Positions 23,166-28,144 of a DNA stretch of 28,144 bases are shown here, one piece after another. A program made the translations under genes and the position numbers. How positions within the stretch are numbered: the stretch's first letter is position 1; each line of letters begins with the position of its first letter. Origin of the DNA: Corallococcus sp. CAG:1435 (GTDB taxonomy: Bacteria > Bacillota > Clostridia > Christensenellales > CAG-314); NCBI GenBank assembly GCA_000433775.1, contig HF998493.1, positions 1-28,144 of the forward strand. The letters run 5' to 3'. Below the pieces are notes generated by a model that ran no database searches, had not been told where the DNA came from, and saw only the letters and a program-made list of their open reading frames with translations.

Positions 23166-24641
23166 ATGGACGACAAAATCATTGAAATCAAAAACGTGTA
23201 CAAATCCTACGACGACAAACCCGTCGTAAAAAACCTGTCCCTCGCCATAAGACGTGGCGAGTTTGTAACGTTGTTGGGGCCGTCAGGCTGCGGAAAAACC
23301 ACCACGTTGCGAATGATTGCAGGTTTCGAACAGCCCACCGAAGGCAAAATCTTTTTCAACGGCGAGGATATTACTCAACTTCCTCCCCACAAGCGCAACA
23401 TCAACACGGTGTTTCAGAAATATGCGTTGTTTCCGCATCTCACCGTTTTTGGCAACATTGCTTTCGGCTTGAAGTTGAAACTTGTTCCCGACGGCGAGCC
23501 TGTTGTCGACAAAAAGGGCAACACGGTGCAAAAAATGCGCAAACTCACCAAAAAGGAAATCACCGACAAGGTTAATTCCGCCCTCAAAATGGTGGACTTG
23601 GAAGACTACGGACACCGTTCCGTCAACTCTCTTTCGGGCGGACAGCAACAGCGTGTTGCCATTGCCCGTGCGTTGGTAAACGAACCGCAGGTTTTGCTTC
23701 TTGACGAACCCTTGGGGGCGTTGGACCTCAAAATGCGCAAGGACATGCAGTTGGAACTTATGTCCATGCATCAGAAGTTGGGCATCACCTTTGTGTACGT
23801 AACGCACGACCAGGAAGAAGCCCTCACCATGTCCGACACAATCGTGGTAATGAAAGACGGAGTAATTCAGCAAATCGGCACACCTTCCAAGGTGTACGAC
23901 GAGCCTGCAAACGCCTTTGTTGCCGACTTTATCGGCGAATCCAACATTCTTTCCGGCACAATGGTCAAGGACTACTGCGTGGACATTTCCGGTCATCAGT
24001 TCCAGTGCGTGGACAAGGGCTTCAAGTACAACGAACCCATCGACGTCATCATTCGTCCCGAGGACATCAAAATTGTGGAAACGGACAGCAAGCAGTGTCT
24101 TATTCAGGCGGAAGTGCTCACCTGCGTGTTCAAGGGCGATCACTACCAGGTAACGGCGTTGACTTTCGGCGACGAACGCAACGAAATCATCATTCACGAC
24201 AACGTAAAAGTGGAACCTGGCGACAAAATCGGTTTGTACATAAAGCCTTTCGACTTCCACATCATGCACAAATCCCGCCTTATAAACACTGTGGACGGCA
24301 CAATTTACGAACCGGGCGTGGTGGAATTTTGCGAAGGACGTTTCCCCTGCACAAGTAAACTTCCCGAGGGAACCAAAGTAAAGGTGTCTATCGACTTCGA
24401 CGACGTGGAACTCACCGACGACGAGGAAGACGGCGTAATCGGCGCAACGGTTATTTCCTCCATCTACAAGGGCAGTTACTGGCAGTACATTGTGCGCACC
24501 GACGACTACTACGACTTTTTTGTGGATACGGAATACGAGTGGCTAACCAACGACCGTGTCGGCATCAAAGTTGCCCCCGATAAACTTATTATCGAGGCGG
24601 CAGAGGTAAGCAATGCGGAGGTGTCAGATGAAAACAAGTAG
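23166..24641 (+). CDS. potA: polyamine ABC transporter ATPase PotA
   Basis: Energises spermidine/putrescine import. Motifs: Walker [10 protein letters not shown] (38-46), Q-loop Q84 in [10 protein letters not shown], signature LSGGQ (156-160), Walker B LLLDEP (177-182), H214 in VTHDQEEAL. At 491 residues it is clearly longer than the usual 350-380. One difference is an insert of about 20 residues at 106-128 ([20 protein letters not shown]) between the Q-loop and the signature; the other is an extended C-terminus with two TOBE-like parts (about 255-365 and 400-480, the latter with [17 protein letters not shown]). ATG 23166 has GGGAGG at 23156-23161. potB overlaps its end by 14 bases. Assignment to polyamines rests on family resemblance and operon content. 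Confidence 0.95.
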   Translation: MDDKIIEIKNVYKSYDDKPVVKNLSLAIRRGEFVTLLGPSGCGKTTTLRMIAGFEQPTEGKIFFNGEDITQLPPHKRNINTVFQKYALFPHLTVFGNIAFGLKLKLVPDGEPVVDKKGNTVQKMRKLTKKEITDKVNSALKMVDLEDYGHRSVNSLSGGQQQRVAIARALVNEPQVLLLDEPLGALDLKMRKDMQLELMSMHQKLGITFVYVTHDQEEALTMSDTIVVMKDGVIQQIGTPSKVYDEPANAFVADFIGESNILSGTMVKDYCVDISGHQFQCVDKGFKYNEPIDVIIRPEDIKIVETDSKQCLIQAEVLTCVFKGDHYQVTALTFGDERNEIIIHDNVKVEPGDKIGLYIKPFDFHIMHKSRLINTVDGTIYEPGVVEFCEGRFPCTSKLPEGTKVKVSIDFDDVELTDDEEDGVIGATVISSIYKGSYWQYIVRTDDYYDFFVDTEYEWLTNDRVGIKVAPDKLIIEAAEVSNAEVSDENK

Positions 24642-25416
24642 ACTGCATTTTTCCCGCAAGGTGCTTGCCTACCCCTACATGGCATTTCTGATTGTGTTTG
24701 TGGTAACGCCGCTGGTGCTTATTCTCATCAATGCATTTGTAGCCGACGGTCAACTCACCTTTCAGAACTTTGCCGACTTTTTCACCGACAGCGGCAGTTT
24801 GACGGTTTTGGGCAATTCGCTGGTAATCGGGCTTGTAACAACGGTAATCTGCCTTGCGATAGGTTACCCCGTGGCGTACATTTTGGTCAAGTATCACGCA
24901 AGCAGCAAGGTGTTTGTGTTGCTGTTCATTTTGCCCATGTGGGTAAACTTCCTCATCCGCACCCTGTCGCTCAAATCCATTTTCCTTTCTTTGGACATTT
25001 CTTTGGGCATGGGCACGGTAGTGTTCGGCATGGTGTACAACTACCTTCCCTACATGATTTTGCCGTTGCACACAACGTTGCTTTCCATCGACCACGGCTA
25101 CATCGAGGCGGCGGAAGACCTTGGGGCGGACAGAATAACGGTGCTACTCAAAACGGTTTTGCCCTTGTCCGTGCCGGGAATTATCAGCGGCATTACAATG
25201 ACGTTCATTCCCGCAATTTCCACCTTTGCCATTTCGGAATTGCTTTCCAACAGGCAAATTTACCTTTTCGGTGACAGTATCAACACCAAGTTTACCGTGG
25301 CGCAAAACTTCGGCGTGGGTAGCGTTATGAGCCTTGTGATGCTGGCTTTGGTGATTGTTGCCAACGTTTTGGTGAACATTGTCAACAAGGATGACAATGT
25401 GAGGAGTACGCTATGA
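24628..25416 (+). CDS. potB: polyamine ABC transporter permease PotB
   Basis: Membrane channel subunit pairing with PotC. 262 residues with about six helices and the EAA loop ([20 protein letters not shown], starting at residue 159) that docks to PotA. ATG 24628 is chosen because GCGGAGG at 24615-24621 is 6 bases upstream; the in-frame ATG at 24613 lies before this site and would add five residues. It overlaps the potA end by 14 bases and the potC start by 4 (ATGA), so translation is probably coupled. Confidence 0.95.
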   Translation: MKTSRLHFSRKVLAYPYMAFLIVFVVTPLVLILINAFVADGQLTFQNFADFFTDSGSLTVLGNSLVIGLVTTVICLAIGYPVAYILVKYHASSKVFVLLFILPMWVNFLIRTLSLKSIFLSLDISLGMGTVVFGMVYNYLPYMILPLHTTLLSIDHGYIEAAEDLGADRITVLLKTVLPLSVPGIISGITMTFIPAISTFAISELLSNRQIYLFGDSINTKFTVAQNFGVGSVMSLVMLALVIVANVLVNIVNKDDNVRSTL

Positions 25417-26222
25417 AAAACACATTTTGGAAAAAGTTTTTTGCCAACGGCTATCTTGCAATAGTGTTGGCGGTGTTGTATCTTCCCATTGTGGTAATCA
25501 TCGTGTTCAGTTTTGCCAACAACAGCAACTTTACCTTTTCCAACGGGTTTTCTTTGGAAGCGTACATTTCCATTTTCAACGGACCCAAGTCGGAAAAACT
25601 GCTTTCCGCTTTGGAAAACACGTTGATTCTGGCAGCGTCGGCAAGCGTAATTTCCACGGTGTTGGGCACATTTTCCACAATAGGTATCTTCTACCTTGGC
25701 AACCGTTCCAAAAAAATAACGCTGACGGTAAACCAACTGCCCATGATAAACAGTGAAATAGTAATGGCTGTTTCCCTGATGGTGTTCTTTTCCGCTTTCA
25801 GTTTCATTTTCCCGCAGGGCTGGACACGTCTTATCATCGGACACGTTTCCTTCTGCACGCCCTACGTGGTGCTGTCCATTTTGCCACGTCTGCAAAAAAT
25901 GGACCCCAACATGTACGAAGCGGCGCTGGACCTTGGCGCAAACCCCGTAAAAGCGCTGTTCAAAGTGGTGTTGCCCTATCTCACGCCGGGTATTGTTTCC
26001 GGCTTTGCAATGGCGTTCACCATCTCTTTGGACGACTTCATCATCACCCAACTCAACAAAGGCGAAACGGGCATTGAAACCCTTTCCACCTACATCTACG
26101 AAGACGCACGTCTGAAAAGTCTGGAACCGTTCTGGTTTGCGGTGTTCTCCATCTTCTTCATTGTGGTGCTGACGTTGCTGTTGGTAATCAACATCAAAAA
26201 ACAACAAAGGAAGGAGGCGTAA
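25413..26222 (+). CDS. potC: polyamine ABC transporter permease PotC
   Basis: Second permease subunit. 269 residues, about six helices, EAA loop YEAALDLGANPVKALFKVVL (168-187), followed by LPYLTPGIVSGFAMAF typical of this family. ATG 25413 overlaps the potB stop in ATGA, with GAGGAG about 7 bases upstream. potD begins 3 bases after its stop. Normal length. Confidence 0.95.
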   Translation: MKNTFWKKFFANGYLAIVLAVLYLPIVVIIVFSFANNSNFTFSNGFSLEAYISIFNGPKSEKLLSALENTLILAASASVISTVLGTFSTIGIFYLGNRSKKITLTVNQLPMINSEIVMAVSLMVFFSAFSFIFPQGWTRLIIGHVSFCTPYVVLSILPRLQKMDPNMYEAALDLGANPVKALFKVVLPYLTPGIVSGFAMAFTISLDDFIITQLNKGETGIETLSTYIYEDARLKSLEPFWFAVFSIFFIVVLTLLLVINIKKQQRKEA

Positions 26223-26225
26223 CAA

Positions 26226-27893
26226 ATGAAAAAAAACACAGTGGCATTGTTGGCTTTGATGCTGGCATTTGTTATGCTGTTTGCCGTAGGTTGCGACACC
26301 CTGCCCGAGGACGTGGACGAACTTGTGGTGTACAACTGGGCGGATTACATCTACGACTACGAAGACGACTTCAAGGAATACTACAAAAACCTCACAGGCA
26401 GGGACATCAAGGTTACCTACGTTACCTTCGACACCAACGAAACCATGCTCACCAAAATTCTCAACGGCGACAGCATTGTGGACGTAATGTGCCCCAGCGA
26501 GTACGCCATTCAGAAACTTCTGGAAAACGGCTTGCTGCGTGAACTCAACTACTTTGGCACTGCCGAAGAGTACATCGACACAAATTCTCTCAACGGCTAC
26601 GTTCACAACAGCGAAAACATCGACAGCCGTTTCATCGAAAAAATCGACGAAGTGTTCGGCTCCGTGCAGATTACCGACGGCGACGGCACCAAAACCGTGA
26701 GAATGGCGGACTACTTTGTCCCCTACATGTACGGAACGCTGGGCGTGCTGTACAACAAAGTGTATTTTGAAGAACTCGGCATTTACGACAGGGAAACGCT
26801 CAACAATGCAAACTGGGGATTGCTGTTCAACGACGACGGAAGCGGCAATTTGCTTTCCGACGGTCTTACGGGCAGAATTTACATGAAAGACAGTATCCGT
26901 GACAGTTACGCGGCAACGGTGTTCTATCTGTTGGAAAGCGGCAAACTTGACGGACTCACCGTGCAGGATACTTCCAGCTCCAACTACGGCAAACCGTACA
27001 CCGAACTTACAATGGGCCAGATGATAAACACGGTGGACGACCAACTGATAGATTTGTGCGCCGACGTTCTGAAAAAGCAAAAAGAGCAACTGTACGGTTA
27101 CGAAGTGGACTTCGGCAAAAACGAACTCATCCAAGGCATTGCCTATGTTGACCTTGCATGGAGCGGCGACGCCTTGTATGCCGTGGAAGAAAGTTGGGAT
27201 GACGACTACATCGACCCCATGTTGGAATACGAAGAGGGGGAAAGCGGCGGTTACACGTTGGGCTACTACGTTCCTCACGACAGCGGCAACATTTGGTTTG
27301 ACGGTTGGGTAATTCCCACAACCTGTCCCGACGAGCATTTGCAGGCTGCAAAGATATTCATCAACTTCCTCAACGAACTGTACGTTTCCGCCAACAACAT
27401 GATGGAAATAGGCTACACGTCGGCGGTATCCGCCGAAAAGGTGCGCAACGACCCCGAGTGCCGTGAAATTCTTGCACAGGGCTACCTTGTGTACGGCGAG
27501 GACTGGGAAATAACCGACGAAGACGGCAACGTGCTTTCGCAGGAGGATTGCGACTACGCAAGTTGGGAGGAATTTGCCGAATATTTCTTCGACTACGTCG
27601 ACCCCATCGACGACAGCAACTGGCGCTATCCCTTTGAAATTGTGCCGGACAACGAGTACGGCAGGGAAATCGATCAGTTGGGCGTAATGAAAGACTTTGG
27701 CGCAAACAACAACAAAGTTTCCACCATGTGGGAGGACGTCCGTTCCACGGGTATCACCGCATGGGCATTGCTCGGTTGGACGGCGCTTGCCTTGGCAGTT
27801 GTGGTTGGCGTAATTGCCCTTGTACTGTGGTTGAAACGTCGCAAGATGATGTACGTTGTGGTGAAAAAGTCCTCGACGGAACAACACGAGTAG
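26226..27893 (+). CDS. potD: polyamine-binding lipoprotein PotD with C-terminal membrane helix
   Basis: Extracellular substrate-binding protein of the polyamine importer. It has a lipoprotein signal with lipobox AVGC (C23), then the PotD-type start of the mature domain (DELVVYNWADYIYDYEDDF) and PSEYAIQKLLENGLLREL. The 555 residues exceed the usual 350 or so: there are acidic inserts (for example the segment before the last helix, about 410-480) and an extra hydrophobic helix near the end (about 513-536, WALLGWTALALAVVVGVIAL) followed by KRRK. This implies attachment by both a lipid and a helix. ATG 26226 has AGGAGG at 26212-26217. It is the last gene of the operon, closed by the terminator at 27984. 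Confidence 0.93.
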   Translation: MKKNTVALLALMLAFVMLFAVGCDTLPEDVDELVVYNWADYIYDYEDDFKEYYKNLTGRDIKVTYVTFDTNETMLTKILNGDSIVDVMCPSEYAIQKLLENGLLRELNYFGTAEEYIDTNSLNGYVHNSENIDSRFIEKIDEVFGSVQITDGDGTKTVRMADYFVPYMYGTLGVLYNKVYFEELGIYDRETLNNANWGLLFNDDGSGNLLSDGLTGRIYMKDSIRDSYAATVFYLLESGKLDGLTVQDTSSSNYGKPYTELTMGQMINTVDDQLIDLCADVLKKQKEQLYGYEVDFGKNELIQGIAYVDLAWSGDALYAVEESWDDDYIDPMLEYEEGESGGYTLGYYVPHDSGNIWFDGWVIPTTCPDEHLQAAKIFINFLNELYVSANNMMEIGYTSAVSAEKVRNDPECREILAQGYLVYGEDWEITDEDGNVLSQEDCDYASWEEFAEYFFDYVDPIDDSNWRYPFEIVPDNEYGREIDQLGVMKDFGANNNKVSTMWEDVRSTGITAWALLGWTALALAVVVGVIALVLWLKRRKMMYVVVKKSSTEQHE

Positions 27894-27983
27894 GGCGAAG
27901 TTTCGGCGTTAAGAAACTCTACAAAAGGCAGTATAGACCTTTTGCATACAAAAAAACAAAACCAAATCATCTTTCAATCAGTT

Positions 27984-28015
27984 GCAAAAAATGCGGAGAA
28001 ATCCGCATTTTTTGC
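27984..28015 (+). terminator. intrinsic terminator of the pot operon
   Basis: GCAAAAAATGCGGA, loop GAAA, TCCGCATTTTTTGC: a perfect 14-bp stem containing a T-run, 91 bases after the potD stop. The remaining 28016-28144 shows no gene. Confidence 0.92.
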
Positions 28016-28144
28016 ATTTTGCGGTAAATTTTACCTTGAAGGTTGCGTACATTTTCGTTTTCCTTCTTTTCCCGTCGAACAGTTTTGCTTAAAAGCAGTT
28101 TTGTGGGCGTTTTTTTGCTTTTCTTGCATTTTTTCGCCTAACGT

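Noticed and set aside
25260..27887. 875-codon open frame on the minus strand opposite potC and potD
   Set aside because: It is the mirror of well-supported genes. It arises because the plus-strand codons rarely include TTA, CTA or TCA in that register. The translation is rich in His and Val without any family motif, and no ribosome site or promoter fits.

Overview
The window looks like a chromosomal segment from an uncultured, probably gut-associated member of the Clostridia (Bacillota). Evidence: AGGAGG-type ribosome sites, sigma-A-like promoters (TTGACA/TATAAT types), U-tailed intrinsic terminators, long-form HPF, FloA/NfeD, a DUF1540 microprotein, a ClpC-type unfoldase and a polyamine ABC operon led by an XRE-cupin regulator. 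The base composition is moderately AT-rich by eye. I cannot place the genus. There are no tRNA, rRNA, CRISPR, phage or transposase genes.

Layout: (1) 274-1914, thyA and folA, the thymidylate/folate cycle, ending in a clear terminator. (2) 2171-3730, a MATE-family exporter with its own promoter and terminator, followed by about 750 bp without a gene. (3) 4480-7008, a calcium-type P2 ATPase starting at TTG. (4) 7101-9577, clpC, disrupted by an exact 14-bp tandem duplication inside the first AAA+ domain, so it reads as two overlapping ORFs. (5) 9682-10330, a repeat-bearing and possibly RNA-encoding spacer. (6) 10409-13055, a four-gene operon hpf - nfeD-like - floA - orphan membrane protein. (7) 13480-15976, two minus-strand envelope genes: a four-helix protein with a SHOCT-like tail and an internal duplication, and a single-pass protein with MBG/YDG extracellular domains. 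(8) 16416-20965, a strong promoter, a structured leader that ends in an intrinsic terminator, then a 1442-residue secreted modular surface protein. (9) 21084-21230 minus, a 48-residue DUF1540 protein. (10) 21426-21863, rplI. (11) 21932-22454, a low-complexity CCCTTTG-rich repeat spacer. (12) 22620-27893, an XRE-cupin regulator and potABCD, closed by a perfect 14-bp terminator hairpin.

How the genes work together: ThyA produces dihydrofolate, which FolA recycles. HPF protects idle ribosomes and shares a transcript with the NfeD/FloA membrane-domain pair. PotABCD imports polyamines, probably under control of the XRE-cupin protein, whose promoter overlaps a palindromic operator candidate. The two envelope genes and the giant surface protein form a divergent cell-surface cluster.

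The most unusual observations are the clpC disruption (a possible reversible on/off site), the riboswitch-like leader of the surface-protein gene, a DHFR cofactor pocket that appears altered, a polyamine-binding lipoprotein with an extra C-terminal membrane helix, and several repeat families in the spacers. All family assignments come from reading motifs; no database search was run.
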